64,000 nucleotides of DNA, taken from Blautia sp. Marseille-P3201T. Lineage in GTDB: Bacteria > Bacillota > Clostridia > Lachnospirales > Lachnospiraceae. Each line of letters begins with the position of its first letter. The first letter of the stretch is position 1. A program made the translations under genes and the position numbers. Shown here in pieces: positions 1-10,800 of the stretch. The notes below the pieces were generated by a model. It saw only the letters and a list, made by a program, of their open reading frames with translations. It did not search any database and was not told the DNA's origin. The stretch is taken from NCBI RefSeq assembly GCF_900120295.1, contig NZ_LT635469.1:434001-498000 (forward strand). Reading direction: 5' to 3'.

Positions 1-99
1 GAAGGAAAAGAAATTGAAATGAATTGTCATTTCTGCAATAAGAATTATATTTTTACAGTAGAAGAATTAAAGAATATTTTAAAAGCGTGCAGAAAATAA
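1..99 (+). CDS. hslO: C-terminal end of Hsp33 redox chaperone (partial)
   Basis: The window opens inside this gene; only the last 32 codons and the TAA are present. They encode a CHFC motif (residues NCHFCNKNY) followed by a short helix, which matches the end of Hsp33, where a CxC pair and a CxxC pair bind zinc and act as the redox switch of this cytosolic holdase. The CxC pair lies outside the window. The next gene starts 26 bases later with its own ribosome site, so the two could be co-transcribed. The call rests on the zinc motif and its closeness to the stop; a different zinc-binding C-terminus is possible but less likely. Confidence 0.7.
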   Translation, partial: EGKEIEMNCHFCNKNYIFTVEELKNILKACRK

Positions 100-125
100 A
101 AGAAGCAGGAAAGGTGTGGTAAGTA

Positions 126-2039
126 ATGAAGGATGGTTTCATAAAAGCAGCAGCAGCAACACCACAAATTGAAGTGGCAGATTGCATCCATAACACACAG
201 GAAATTATAAAAAAAGCAAAAGAAATGAGTGCAGAGGGAGCCAGAATTCTGGTGTTTCCTGAGCTGTGTATTACAGGCTATACCTGTCATGATTTATTTT
301 TTAATGAGACTTTATTACAGTCAGCAAAGAAACAGCTTTTGGTTTTAGCAGAGGAATTAAAAGATACAGAGGGACTCATTTTTGTAGGACTTCCTTTGGA
401 ATATAATGGGAAACTTTATAATACGGCAGCGGCAATTAACAGAGGAGAAATTCTGGGAATTATTCCAAAACACAGCATTCCTAATTATGGTGAATTTTAC
501 GAAGCAAGGTATTTTACATCAGGCAGAGATATAGAAGGCGAGATAAAACTGGGAGATAAAATGGTTCCTTTCGGAAGTAAGGTGTTGTTTGAATGTGAAG
601 AAATGCCTCAGCTTTGTATTGCAGCAGAAATCTGTGAAGATGTATGGACACCTGTATCACCGGGATTGTTTCATGCTATGGCAGGAGCTAATGTAATTGT
701 AAATCTCTCTGCCAGTGATGAAGTCGCAGGAAAATCCGAATATCGCAGAGATCTGGTAAAAGGTCAGTCAGCAAGACTTTTGTGTGGGTATATTTATGCT
801 ACTGCAGGAAATGGTGAGTCTACACAGGATTTGGTTTTTGGAGGTCAGAATTTAATCTGTGAAAATGGCAGTGTTCTTGCAGAAGCACAGTTATTTAAAA
901 ATGAAACGATTTATGCAGTATTAGATGTCCAGAAACTTCGTGGAGAGAGAAGAAGAATTTCTACATGGATGGAGGAGAAAGGAGAGAAGCATCTTCATAT
1001 TTCCTTCCATTTACCAATGGAAGAAACAGAACTGCAAAATAATTTTGCAAAAAATCCTTTTGTTCCGGATTGTGATTTGGAGAGAGCAAAAAGATGCGAG
1101 GAAATTCTTACCATACAGGCAATGGGACTGAAAAAGAGAATGGAGCACACAAGATGCAAATCAGCTGTTCTGGGTATTTCAGGCGGTTTGGACTCCACGC
1201 TTGCACTTCTGGTTACTGCAAGAGCCATGGACTTTATGGGATTGGACAGAAAAAATATTACGGCAGTGACAATGCCATGTTTTGGAACTACAGACAGAAC
1301 ATATACAAATGCCTGTGAGCTTACCAAACGTCTGGGGGCAGAGCTTTTGGAAGTAGATATTAAAAAGGCTGTTTTGCAGCATTTTGAGGATATTGGTCAC
1401 GATTATAATGTGCATGATGTTACTTTTGAAAATGCACAGGCAAGAGAGAGAACCCAGGTTATTATGGATATTGCAAATCAGCAGGGCGGTATGGTAATCG
1501 GAACGGGAGATTTCTCAGAGCTGGCGCTTGGATGGGCAACTTATAACGGAGACCATATGTCTATGTACGGTGTAAACGGCGGTGTGCCAAAAACCATGGT
1601 TCGCCATTTGGTTCGCCATTATGCGGATACCTGCAAAGAAGAAAAGCTTGCAGAAATTTTAAGAGATGTTTTAGATACACCGGTAAGTCCGGAATTACTG
1701 CCTCCAAAGGAAGGGGAAATTGCACAGAAAACAGAGGATTTAGTAGGACCTTATGAGCTTCACGACTTTTTCCTCTATTATATGCTGCGTTTTCATTTTT
1801 CACCTTCTAAGATTTACCGTATTGCCAAGAAAACCTTTGCGGGAATTTATACAAAAGAAGAAATTTTAAAATGGATGAAAAAGTGCTATTGGAGATTTTT
1901 CTCACAGCAGTTTAAACGTTCCTGTCTGCCGGATGGACCAAAGGTAGGAAGCGTATCGGTTTCACCGAGAGGAGATTTGCGTATGCCAAGTGATGCCTGC
2001 GTGAGAATTTGGATGGATGAAATAGAAAAATTAAATTAA
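126..2039 (+). CDS. nadE: Glutamine-dependent NAD+ synthetase
   Basis: Makes NAD+ from deamido-NAD+, ATP and glutamine, the last step of NAD synthesis in the cytosol. The 637-aa protein has the two expected parts. The N-terminal nitrilase-like glutaminase has Glu46 (FPELC), Lys115 (IPKHS) and Cys170 (EICEDVW) as its catalytic triad. The C-terminal synthetase has the PP-loop GISGGLDST near residue 350 and the GTGDFSELALGW stretch. Length fits the long glutamine-using form. The ATG follows an AGGAAAGG ribosome site. The glutaminase domain means it can use glutamine rather than only free ammonia. Confidence 0.95.
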   Translation: MKDGFIKAAAATPQIEVADCIHNTQEIIKKAKEMSAEGARILVFPELCITGYTCHDLFFNETLLQSAKKQLLVLAEELKDTEGLIFVGLPLEYNGKLYNTAAAINRGEILGIIPKHSIPNYGEFYEARYFTSGRDIEGEIKLGDKMVPFGSKVLFECEEMPQLCIAAEICEDVWTPVSPGLFHAMAGANVIVNLSASDEVAGKSEYRRDLVKGQSARLLCGYIYATAGNGESTQDLVFGGQNLICENGSVLAEAQLFKNETIYAVLDVQKLRGERRRISTWMEEKGEKHLHISFHLPMEETELQNNFAKNPFVPDCDLERAKRCEEILTIQAMGLKKRMEHTRCKSAVLGISGGLDSTLALLVTARAMDFMGLDRKNITAVTMPCFGTTDRTYTNACELTKRLGAELLEVDIKKAVLQHFEDIGHDYNVHDVTFENAQARERTQVIMDIANQQGGMVIGTGDFSELALGWATYNGDHMSMYGVNGGVPKTMVRHLVRHYADTCKEEKLAEILRDVLDTPVSPELLPPKEGEIAQKTEDLVGPYELHDFFLYYMLRFHFSPSKIYRIAKKTFAGIYTKEEILKWMKKCYWRFFSQQFKRSCLPDGPKVGSVSVSPRGDLRMPSDACVRIWMDEIEKLN

Positions 2040-2062
2040 AAAATTAAGAGCTGTTACATTAA

Positions 2063-2156
2063 GAATATGGATACATTTTAGGCTCAGTTTGCGCTTACTT
2101 TGAGCTTGTAATCTCAAAGTGTGCTCAACAAATTCGCTAAAAATGTATCCATATTC
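2063..2156. repeat. Long hairpin element with 17-bp outer stem
   Basis: Between nadE and the convergent minus-strand gene, 2063-2079 and 2140-2156 are perfect 17-bp inverted repeats. Inside them are a second inverted pair, ACTTTGAG (2097-2104) and CTCAAAGT (2113-2120), and a partly paired zone. Read on the minus strand, the segment between the two stems begins TTAGCGAA and ends GAGCCTAA. That resembles the core of the hairpins found in the ribosomal protein operon at about 47.5, 52.4 and 53.0 kb. It has no coding capacity and no clear U-tract of its own, so it is not a simple terminator. Confidence 0.65.
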
Positions 2157-2186
2157 TCACTATCTACCTAGTGGAACCGCTTTTTT

Positions 2187-2618
2187 TTATTTTCTGGCTT
2201 TTTCTAAGGCACTGTCGATGGCTTCTAAAAGCAGCATAGAGGTGTACTTGTTTTCCTCAGAATAGGTGATGTTTTCTGTGGACTGTGATGTATAAATCTG
2301 GTCGGAGAGTGCATCAAGGGCAGGCTCTACCAGGGGATACATGGCAGTGGTGGTTTCACTGAGATTGACAAGGGAAATAGAATTAATGTGGTTTTCATCT
2401 ACAGTAACCTCCACGTCAAAGGTATTGTCATTTAGAGTAATAGGGCTGGTGTAAACACCTGCATGATATATAGCATCTGCACTGGCAGGATCTGCATTTT
2501 TATTTTTTCCAAACATTAAAAAAAGCAAAACGGCCAGTACAACGGCCAAAACTACAAAAATCCCGGTATAAATAACTTCCTTTGTATGTAAAACGACAAT
2601 TTTAGTTTTTGAACTCAT
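2187..2618 (-). CDS. Membrane-anchored protein with degenerate FMN-bind-like domain
   Basis: A 143-aa protein with one N-terminal membrane helix (about residues 15-37, VIYTGIFVVLAVVLAVLLFLMF in part) and an extracellular domain. The domain order is a beta-rich segment (FDVEVTVDENHINSIS), a helix, and a C-terminal TSMLLLEAIDSALEKA. This follows FMN-binding domains of the RnfG/NosR type. However, the SGATxTS flavinylation motif is replaced by YSEENKYTS, so covalent FMN attachment at the usual Thr is doubtful. An upstream in-frame ATG exists, but GGGAGGTG sits correctly for the ATG at 2618, so that start is chosen. The family assignment is inference from weak similarity. Confidence 0.55.
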   Translation of the reverse strand: MSSKTKIVVLHTKEVIYTGIFVVLAVVLAVLLFLMFGKNKNADPASADAIYHAGVYTSPITLNDNTFDVEVTVDENHINSISLVNLSETTTAMYPLVEPALDALSDQIYTSQSTENITYSEENKYTSMLLLEAIDSALEKARK

Positions 2619-2755
2619 GGCTGCACCTCCCATATTCCTTTTTATAGCATATTACAGAAATAAGAAAAATATACCTGATAATTTCAACTGCTTTCATTGG
2701 AATTTAAAAGAAATTCATGATAAAATGGACACCGAAAGGAGAATAGACACTTATA

Positions 2756-3625
2756 ATGAACATGAAAAAACAATACAAGGGAATTTTTTATATTATTTTA
2801 TCTGCATTTTGCTTTTCTCTTATGGACATGTTTGTTCGTATGTCAGGGGATTTACCTTCTATACAGAAAAGCTTTTTCAGAAATATTGTGGCGGCAGTTT
2901 TTGCCTGTGCTTTCGTATTAAAAGACAGAGAAGCCTTTCAGTGGAAGAAAGGAAGCGGGAAATATTTAATTTTACGATCGATGTTTGGAACATTGGGAAT
3001 TTTATGTAATTTTTATGCCATTGATCATCTGGCATTAGCAGACGCATCTATGCTGAATAAAATGTCCCCATTTTTTGTAGTGATTTTCAGTTTTTTACTT
3101 TTAAAAGAAAAAGTGACAGTGACACAGACGCTTTTAGTTATCGGCGCTTTTTTGGGAAGTTTGTTTGTAGTAAAACCTACGATTTCTAATCTGGATTTAG
3201 TACCGTCTTTAATTGGACTTTTAGGAGGTCTGGGGGCGGGGGCTGCATACACTATGGTTCGAAAATTGGGAACCATAGGAGTAAAAGGGCCTTTTATCGT
3301 ATTTTTCTTCTCCACTTTTTCCTGTGTAGTTACATTGCCGTGGCTGATTTTTGATTATCATGTCATGACTTTGGCACAGATTGTTATCCTGTTGATGGCA
3401 GGGCTTTGTGCAGCAGGAGGGCAGTTTGCTATTACCGCAGCATATTGCTATGCGCCTGCCAGCGAAATATCAATTTATGATTATACAAAAGTTATTTTTT
3501 CCATGATTTTAGGATTTATTATGTTTCAGCAAATTCCTGATTTTTACAGCTGGATTGGATATATAATTATCTGCTTTATGGCTGTTCTTATGTTTTTTTA
3601 TAATAAAAAGAGAGGTACAAAATGA
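2756..3625 (+). CDS. EamA/DMT-family transporter
   Basis: A 289-aa protein made almost entirely of hydrophobic segments, about ten membrane helices in two similar halves, as in the drug/metabolite transporter superfamily. Family-typical features include FVRMSGDLPSIQKSFFRN near the start, a charged turn after helix 4 (LLLKEKVTVTQ), and the second-half repeat with FQQIPDFYSWIGYIII at the end. The substrate cannot be read from sequence; such proteins usually move amino acids or other small metabolites across the plasma membrane. Its TGA overlaps the next gene's ATG (ATGA), so it is translationally coupled to the phosphatase. A weak promoter (TTGGAA / TAAAAT) lies near 2698-2727. Confidence 0.85.
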   Translation: MNMKKQYKGIFYIILSAFCFSLMDMFVRMSGDLPSIQKSFFRNIVAAVFACAFVLKDREAFQWKKGSGKYLILRSMFGTLGILCNFYAIDHLALADASMLNKMSPFFVVIFSFLLLKEKVTVTQTLLVIGAFLGSLFVVKPTISNLDLVPSLIGLLGGLGAGAAYTMVRKLGTIGVKGPFIVFFFSTFSCVVTLPWLIFDYHVMTLAQIVILLMAGLCAAGGQFAITAAYCYAPASEISIYDYTKVIFSMILGFIMFQQIPDFYSWIGYIIICFMAVLMFFYNKKRGTK

Positions 3626-4428
3626 GATATAAATTATTAGTCTTAGATATTGACGGAACGGTAACCAATTCCAAGAAGCAGGTTACAGAGAAGACGAGAA
3701 ATGCAATTTTAAATTTGCAAAAAAGGGGAATTCCGGTAGCAATTGCGTCAGGGAGAGCTCCACAGGGAATTTATTCTGTTGCCAAGACATTGGAGCTTGA
3801 TAAATTCGGAAGCTATATTATGCCTTTTAACGGAGCCAGAATTGTAAATTTTCAAACAGGAGAATGTATTTACTCAAAGACACTTCCGCTGCATCTGCCT
3901 GCCAGATTATGGAAAGACGCAGTGGAGAACGGAATTGGTATTGTAACTTATGATGAGAAAGAAGTTATCGCAGGGATGAAACCTGATAAATATATGCTCC
4001 TTGAGGCAAAAATCGCAGGAATGCCTATTGCATATCATGAAGATTTTAATACTTATGTGGATTTTCCGGTAAATAAATGCCTTATGACAGGAGAACCGGA
4101 AGATTTGGAGGCATTAGAGCCTGTATTTGCGCAGAAATATTTTCATGAGGCGCAGATTTTCCGTTCAGAACCATACTTCTTAGAGGCTACACCCAAAAAT
4201 GTAGATAAAGCCTACTGTCTGAAGCATCTTTTGGAAATACTGGGAATTCAGAGAGAAGAAATGGTTTGCTGTGGTGATGGATTTAATGATATTTCTATGA
4301 TACAGTATGCCGGACTTGGTGTGGCAATGGCAAACGCTCAGGAAAAGGTAAAGGCAGTGGCAGATTATGTTACCCTTTGTGACAATGACCATGACGGAAT
4401 TGCGGAGGTTATTGAAAAGTTCTTTTAA
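3622..4428 (+). CDS. Cof-type HAD-superfamily phosphatase
   Basis: A 268-aa cytosolic hydrolase of HAD subfamily IIB (Cof/YidA-like), which removes phosphate from sugar phosphates, PLP or similar molecules. The nucleophile motif DIDGTVTN has Asp9 and Asp11, a Ser/Lys pair follows (IASGRAPQG and the later Lys), and CCGDGFNDISM near residue 220 supplies the Mg2+-binding acids. A C2-type cap lies between motifs 1 and 4. It starts inside the permease stop codon, which suggests a two-gene unit. The actual substrate cannot be predicted. Confidence 0.88.
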   Translation: MRYKLLVLDIDGTVTNSKKQVTEKTRNAILNLQKRGIPVAIASGRAPQGIYSVAKTLELDKFGSYIMPFNGARIVNFQTGECIYSKTLPLHLPARLWKDAVENGIGIVTYDEKEVIAGMKPDKYMLLEAKIAGMPIAYHEDFNTYVDFPVNKCLMTGEPEDLEALEPVFAQKYFHEAQIFRSEPYFLEATPKNVDKAYCLKHLLEILGIQREEMVCCGDGFNDISMIQYAGLGVAMANAQEKVKAVADYVTLCDNDHDGIAEVIEKFF

Positions 4429-4446
4429 AAGCAGCAGGAGGTTTTT

Positions 4447-7400
4447 ATGGCATTACAATTTATTTTCGGCGGAGCAGGTGCAGGAAAATCTTATTATCTT
4501 TACAACAAGATTATACAGCAGTCCATAGAAAATCCGAAAAAACAGTATTTGATTTTAGTACCGGAACAGTTTACTATGCAGACGCAAAAAGAGCTGGTTA
4601 CCATGCATCCTAGAAAGGGAATTCGCAATATAGATGTACTGAGTTTTGAGCGTCTGGCATTTCGTGTGCTGACGGAAATGGGAGAGAGCCAGAGAACACT
4701 TTTAGAGGAAACAGGAAAGAGCATGGTCCTTCGGAGAGTTGCTCAGGAAAAGAAAAAAGAGTTGAAAATACTGGGTGCGAAAATGGACAAGCAGGGTTAT
4801 GTTTCCCAGATGAAATCCATGGTATCAGAACTGCGCCAGTACGAAATTTCCACAGAAGATCTAGAGGATGTACTGGAAGATTTATCGTCTTCACCGGAGC
4901 TGTATTATAAATTGCAGGATATAAAAACATTATATCAGGGATTTTTTGACTATCTGGAAGGCAGTTTTATTACACAGGAAGAGGTGCTGGATGCCATGGG
5001 CAGAGTAGCGCCCCAGTCGAAAAAATTAAAAGACAGTGTGCTTGTTTTGGATGGATATACAGGATTTACACCTATTCAGCTCCAGCTTTTGGAAACGCTT
5101 TTAGGAATTTGTGAAGAGGTTTATGTGACAGTTACTGTTGCGGCAGGGGAAGACCCTTATAAAATGGGAAGTCCTCATGAATTGTTTTATCTTAGTAAAC
5201 AGACGGTGGCAAGTCTTTTAAGAATTGCAAAAGACAAGAAAATAAGCTGGAAGGAATATTGGATACCGGAAGGAAAGGGGGAGTATCGGGGCAGATTTAA
5301 AGATAATCCCCCTATGGTTTTTCTGGAAAAGAATGTTTTCCGATACAGAAGGAAAAAATATCTAAAACAACAGGATGCAGTTCAAATTTATGAAGCCCAA
5401 AATCCGGCCAGTGAAATGGAAATGACAGCAGGAGAAATCCGTCGTCTGGTGAGAACGGAAGGGTATCGATACAGGGATTTTGCAGTAATTACAGGTGATA
5501 TGCAGGTCTATGCGCCGGCAGCTGCAAGAGCCTTTGCGCGGTATGAAATTCCCTGTTTTATTGATGAAAAACATTCGGTATTTCTCAATCCTTTTGTGGA
5601 ATATCTGCGGGCAGCTGTAGATATGATTGTAGAAAATTTCAGCTATGAAAGTGTATTTCGTATGCTGCGATGTGGGTTGAATGATATTTCTGCAGAGGAA
5701 GCAGACCGTTTGGAAAATTATGTGATTGCCATGGGAATTCGCGGTTTTTCCCGCTGGCATCAGGAATGGGTGAGAAGTTATCGGGGAGAAAATCCGGAAG
5801 AATGTGTACAGATTGATAAAATAAGAGCAAGTCTTGTGGAAAAATGGGAGCCTTTTTATAAGAAAATGAAGACACCGGATGCTTCTGTGAGGACCTATAC
5901 GGAAGCACTGTATCAGTATATAACGGCAAATAAAATTCAGGAAAAATTAAAAGAATTTACAAAGAATTTTGAAGCAGAGGGCAATCTTTCTCTGGTAAAA
6001 GAATACAGCCAGATTTATGAAATTGTCATGAACTTACTGGATAAGCTGGTGGAAATATTAGGAGATAAAAAGGTTCGTATTCGGGAATTTAAAGAGATTT
6101 TGGAAGCAGGACTTTCAGAAGCAAAGGTGGGAATTATTCCTCCGGCTTATGACCAGGTTTTAGTAGGAGACATGGAGAGAACACGATTAAAAGACATTAA
6201 AATTGTGTTTTTTGTAGGGGTAAATGAAGGGAAAATTCCAAAGGAACAACAGGCAGGAAAGCTGTTATCGGATTTAAACAGAGAGGAGCTAAAGGGCTCT
6301 TTAAAAGAAAGAGGTTTGTCCTTAGCGCCTACGGCAAAGGAAAATCTCTATACGCAGAAGTTTTATCTCTACTTAAATCTTACAAAACCCAGTGAAAGAA
6401 TTTATCTTTCTTACAGCCGATTGAGCAGCAGCGGAGAGGCAATGTCACCTTCTTTTTTAGTTGCACAGATACAAAAACTGTTTCCTGATGCCATGAGGGA
6501 GTGGGATGTTCCACTATTTGCTGAAAGCAAGTACGGAGCCTTGGACAGATTGTCAGAAGAAATGCGAAAACAGGACAGGACATCTCCTGTATTTGAAGAA
6601 CTGATGAGCTGGTTTACCTCCCAGAAGGACTATGGAGAGCTTGTCAACAGGCTGATTGATGCTGCATATTATGTAAATCCACAGGAAAGTATCAGTAAAG
6701 GCGTGGCAGAAGCTCTTTATGGAACAGAGCTTTCCAACAGCGCCAGCAGGCTGGAGCAGTTTGCAAAATGTGCCTGTTCCCACTTTTTAAGCTATGGATT
6801 GATGCTGCGGGAACGTGTCCGCTATGAGTTCAGTATGGCTGACATGGGTACACTTTTGCATAACAGCCTTGATTTGTTTGCACGAAAAGTGCGGGAACAA
6901 GGGAAAAGCTGGGTGGATTTGGAAGATGAAGAGAGAGATACTCTGGCAGAAGACTGTGTAACGGAAGTTGTGGAAAAGTCAGGGGAAACCATTTTATTAA
7001 GCAGCGCCAGAAATGCTTATACCATTAACCGTGTGAAACGTATGGTAAAACGAAGTGTGTGGGCGTTGCAAAAGCAGTTAAAACAGGGAGAATTTTATCC
7101 TGCCCTTACGGAGTGGGCTTTTGGAGAAAAAGATAATATAGACAGTCTGAATTTTGATTTAGAGTCAGGACAAAAACTGCATTTGAAAGGACGAATTGAC
7201 AGAATTGATGTGTGTCAGGATAAAGAAAATCATCTCTATGTAAAGGTCATTGATTATAAATCAGGAACAACTCAGCTTGATTTGATAAAGCTTTATTACG
7301 GACTTCAAATTCAGTTAGCGCTCTACTTAAATGCAGCTATTGAGCTGGAAAAAAAGCGTTTTCCGGACAAGCTTGTACAGCCGGCAGGAGTGTTTTATTA

Positions 7401-7881
7401 TAATACGAAAGACCCGATTTTAAATAAAGAAGATGTGAAAAATCCGGAAAATCCACAGGAGGAAATCTTAAAGAAATTGAAGATGGACGGAATTTGCAGC
7501 GCTGAGCCAGAAATTTTGCAAAAGCTGGATAAAAATCTGGCAGCAGGAAAAAGTGTGGAGTCTTTTGCAGTGCCTGTAAAATATACGGCAAAGGGGACTT
7601 TTTCCAGTAATTCCAAGGTGGCAAATCAGGAAGAATTTGCTATTATGATGGATTATGTACAGGACAAGGCAAAGAAAATCGGCAGGGAGATTTTAAAGGG
7701 AAATACCAGTGTAAATCCTTTTGAACGGCAAAAGGAAAATGCCTGTGAATATTGTCCATATAAAGAAGTTTGCGGATTTGATGAAAAACTTCCGGGATAT
7801 GGATACCGCAGGCTGGAAAATTACAAGTCTGAGGAGCTGTGGCGGTTAATGAAAGATGAAATGGAAAGGAGGGAAAAGTAA
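4447..7881 (+). CDS. addB: ATP-dependent helicase/deoxyribonuclease subunit B
   Basis: The 1144-aa partner of AddA in the enzyme that processes double-strand breaks for RecA and recognises Chi-like sites. It has Walker A GGAGAGKS at residues 8-15 and a C-terminal RecB-type nuclease with VIDYKSGTTQ. The four cysteines of the AddB 4Fe-4S cluster are visible: one in FAKCACSHFL near residue 775 and three in CEYCPYKEVC near residues 1100-1109. An AGCAGGAGG ribosome site precedes the ATG. It lies 18 bases after the phosphatase and ends one base before the addA ATG, so addB and addA are clearly co-expressed. Confidence 0.95.
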   Translation: MALQFIFGGAGAGKSYYLYNKIIQQSIENPKKQYLILVPEQFTMQTQKELVTMHPRKGIRNIDVLSFERLAFRVLTEMGESQRTLLEETGKSMVLRRVAQEKKKELKILGAKMDKQGYVSQMKSMVSELRQYEISTEDLEDVLEDLSSSPELYYKLQDIKTLYQGFFDYLEGSFITQEEVLDAMGRVAPQSKKLKDSVLVLDGYTGFTPIQLQLLETLLGICEEVYVTVTVAAGEDPYKMGSPHELFYLSKQTVASLLRIAKDKKISWKEYWIPEGKGEYRGRFKDNPPMVFLEKNVFRYRRKKYLKQQDAVQIYEAQNPASEMEMTAGEIRRLVRTEGYRYRDFAVITGDMQVYAPAAARAFARYEIPCFIDEKHSVFLNPFVEYLRAAVDMIVENFSYESVFRMLRCGLNDISAEEADRLENYVIAMGIRGFSRWHQEWVRSYRGENPEECVQIDKIRASLVEKWEPFYKKMKTPDASVRTYTEALYQYITANKIQEKLKEFTKNFEAEGNLSLVKEYSQIYEIVMNLLDKLVEILGDKKVRIREFKEILEAGLSEAKVGIIPPAYDQVLVGDMERTRLKDIKIVFFVGVNEGKIPKEQQAGKLLSDLNREELKGSLKERGLSLAPTAKENLYTQKFYLYLNLTKPSERIYLSYSRLSSSGEAMSPSFLVAQIQKLFPDAMREWDVPLFAESKYGALDRLSEEMRKQDRTSPVFEELMSWFTSQKDYGELVNRLIDAAYYVNPQESISKGVAEALYGTELSNSASRLEQFAKCACSHFLSYGLMLRERVRYEFSMADMGTLLHNSLDLFARKVREQGKSWVDLEDEERDTLAEDCVTEVVEKSGETILLSSARNAYTINRVKRMVKRSVWALQKQLKQGEFYPALTEWAFGEKDNIDSLNFDLESGQKLHLKGRIDRIDVCQDKENHLYVKVIDYKSGTTQLDLIKLYYGLQIQLALYLNAAIELEKKRFPDKLVQPAGVFYYNTKDPILNKEDVKNPENPQEEILKKLKMDGICSAEPEILQKLDKNLAAGKSVESFAVPVKYTAKGTFSSNSKVANQEEFAIMMDYVQDKAKKIGREILKGNTSVNPFERQKENACEYCPYKEVCGFDEKLPGYGYRRLENYKSEELWRLMKDEMERREK

Positions 7882-7882
7882 G

Positions 7883-10800
7883 ATGGGTGTTTCATGGACA
7901 GAGGAACAACAGAAGGTCATTGATACCAGAAACTGCAACATTCTGGTAAGTGCGGCAGCAGGGAGCGGTAAAACAGCTGTTTTAGTGGAACGAATTATTC
8001 AAAGGATTACAGATAAAAACAATCCTGTGGATATTGATGAGCTTTTAATTGTGACTTTTACAAGAGCAGCAGCAGGGGAGATGAAAGAACGTATCCGACA
8101 GGCGATTGAGAAAAAACTGGAAGAAAATCCGGAGGACGAACATCTGCAAAGACAAAGCACTTTGGTGCATCATGCGCTGATTACCACCATTGACAGTTTT
8201 TGCTCTTATATTGTGAAAAATTATTTTCATCTTATTGACTTAGATCCTTCTTTTCGTATGGGAGATGAAGGGGAAATGCGCCTGCTGCAGGCAGATGTGG
8301 CAGATGCTGTCTTGGAGGAAGCATACACAGAAGAAGCCCCTTCCTTTCTTGCTTTTGCAGATGGATTTGCAGGAGGAAAGACAGATAAGAAAATTCCGGA
8401 AATGATGATAAAATTATACAGCTTTTCTATGAGCTATCCTTATCCGGAAGAATGGCTTTTGAACTGCCGTAAGGCTTATGAGGTAAAAACCTTAGAGGAG
8501 CTGGAAAATGCAGAATGGATGAAGCTTATAAAAAATGAAGTGAAACAGGAAATAAAAGAAGCTTCCATGTTGTTAAAGCAATCACTGGAAATTTCAAAAG
8601 AGCCGGATGGACCTGTTTTTTATCTTGGACTTTTGGAAGATGAAGTTTCAGCATTGGAAAAGTTAGAGCGGACAGAAAACTTTTTTGAATGGAAGGAAAT
8701 GCTGGATAAACTGGAATTTAAGCGGCTTCCGGCGGGGAAAAAGGCAGAAAAAGAGCTGGTATCAGAAAGCAGGCAGGAGCTTGCAAAAAACCTGCGAAGT
8801 GAAGCAAAAGACCAGATAAAAGCTTTAAAAGAGCGATATTTTCAGGAAACGGCAGAGGAAATGCTGGAAAATCTTCAAAGAGCAGGAGAACCGGTAGGCG
8901 TTTTAATAGATTTGACTTTGGCATTTATGAAGCTGTACAGGGAAAAGAAAAAAGAAAAGAATATTCTGGATTTTGGAGATTTAGAGCATTATGCTTTGGA
9001 AATTCTCATCAACCATACAGAGGAAAAAGATGAGCGAACAGACGCAGCCAGAGAATTGTCAAAGAAATTTGCCGAAATTATGATTGACGAGTATCAGGAC
9101 AGTAATCTTGTGCAGGAAAAGCTTTTAACATCTGTTTCAAAAATCGAAGACGGAATTTACAATATTTTCATGGTGGGAGATGTGAAGCAGAGTATTTACC
9201 GTTTTCGCCTTGCCAGACCGGATTTATTTATGGAGAAGTTTAAAACCTACCCACAGGAAGCGGGGAAAGACTGTCTTCGTATTGATTTGCATAAGAACTT
9301 CAGGAGCAGGGCAGAGGTTTTAGAAGGTGTAAACTACCTGTTTTATCAGATTATGGGAGAAGATTTAGGCGGTGTAGAGTATGACAGCACAGCAGCTTTA
9401 TATCCGGGAAGAACGTTTCCGCCTAAACAGGAAGAAGAAAGTGAGCCTGCAACAGAAGTCCTTCTTTTAGAAGACGAGGAGGAGAATACAAGAGAATTAG
9501 AGGCAAGAATGGTTGCTCTTCGTATTGGAGAATTAGCAGGGAAATATCTGGTTTTAGATAAGAAGACAGAGGAATACAGACCGGCAAAATATTCAGATTT
9601 TACCATTTTGCTTCGTACCATGTCCGGTTGGGCAGAAACCTTTAAAAAAATTTTAAATTCCTGTGGAATTCCTGCCAGTGTTACTACAAAAACAGGGTAT
9701 TTTTCTGCTCAGGAGGTAACCACTGTTCTGGATTATCTGAAAATTCTGGACAATCCTATGCAGGATATTCCACTTGCAGCAGCCCTTCACGGACTGCCTG
9801 AGGGATTTAGCTTTCAGGAACTGGCAGAAATCAAGGTGCTGGGTATGGAGAATGAGAAAACCGGATTTTACGAAGCGCTGCTTTTGGGAGAAAATCTTTC
9901 TTCTCCCTTAGGAGAAAAAATACGCAGATTTTTTGCTGTTTACAGAGAACTTCGCAGAAAAGTTCCCTATACACCTATGCATGAATTGATTTGGGATTTT
10001 TATGATGCCACGGATTTCCTGGTATACCAGCAATCATTTGTATCTGGGGAACAAAGAAAAGCTAATCTGCTGATGCTGGCAGAAAAGGCAAGAGATTACG
10101 AAAGCACCAGTTATCGAGGACTGTTTAACTTTATCCGTTATATCGAAAATCTGAAAAAATATCAGGTGAATTTCGGGGAGGCTAATACGCTTTCAGAAAA
10201 TGAAGATACGGTGCGTATTATGAGCATTCATGGGAGTAAAGGTCTGGAATTTCCCATTGTGTTTGTTTGTGGAATGGGAAAACAAATCAATATGCAGGAC
10301 GCCAGGGAGAGCATTGTCCTTCATCCTGATTTGGGCATTGGTTCTCCTTATGTAGATACCCAGCTTCGTATTCGTACACGAACAATCCTGCAAAAAGCAG
10401 TACAAAGAGAAATTTTGCTGGAAAGTTTGGGAGAAGAACTGCGTATTCTTTATGTGGCATTGACAAGAGCAAAAGAAAAACTCATTCTCACCGGTGTGAC
10501 ATCGAAACTGGAAGATACGTTAAAGCACTTTGAAATGTTGAAAAAACAAGAGGAAGAAAGACTGCCTTACGGACTAAGAGTAAAAGGAAAGAGTTATCTG
10601 GACTGGGTGCTTGCAGCGCTGGCAAGACACAGGGCAATGAAACCTTTTTATGAAATGTATAATCTTTCCGTGTATCCTTTCAACGAAATGTATGACAGAG
10701 AACCTGATTTTACAGTGAGACAAGTGCAGCCACTGGAACTGGTATTAGATGAAGCACAGCTTCGCACAGAAGAAATGTTGAAAAAGGGAGAATTACTTTT

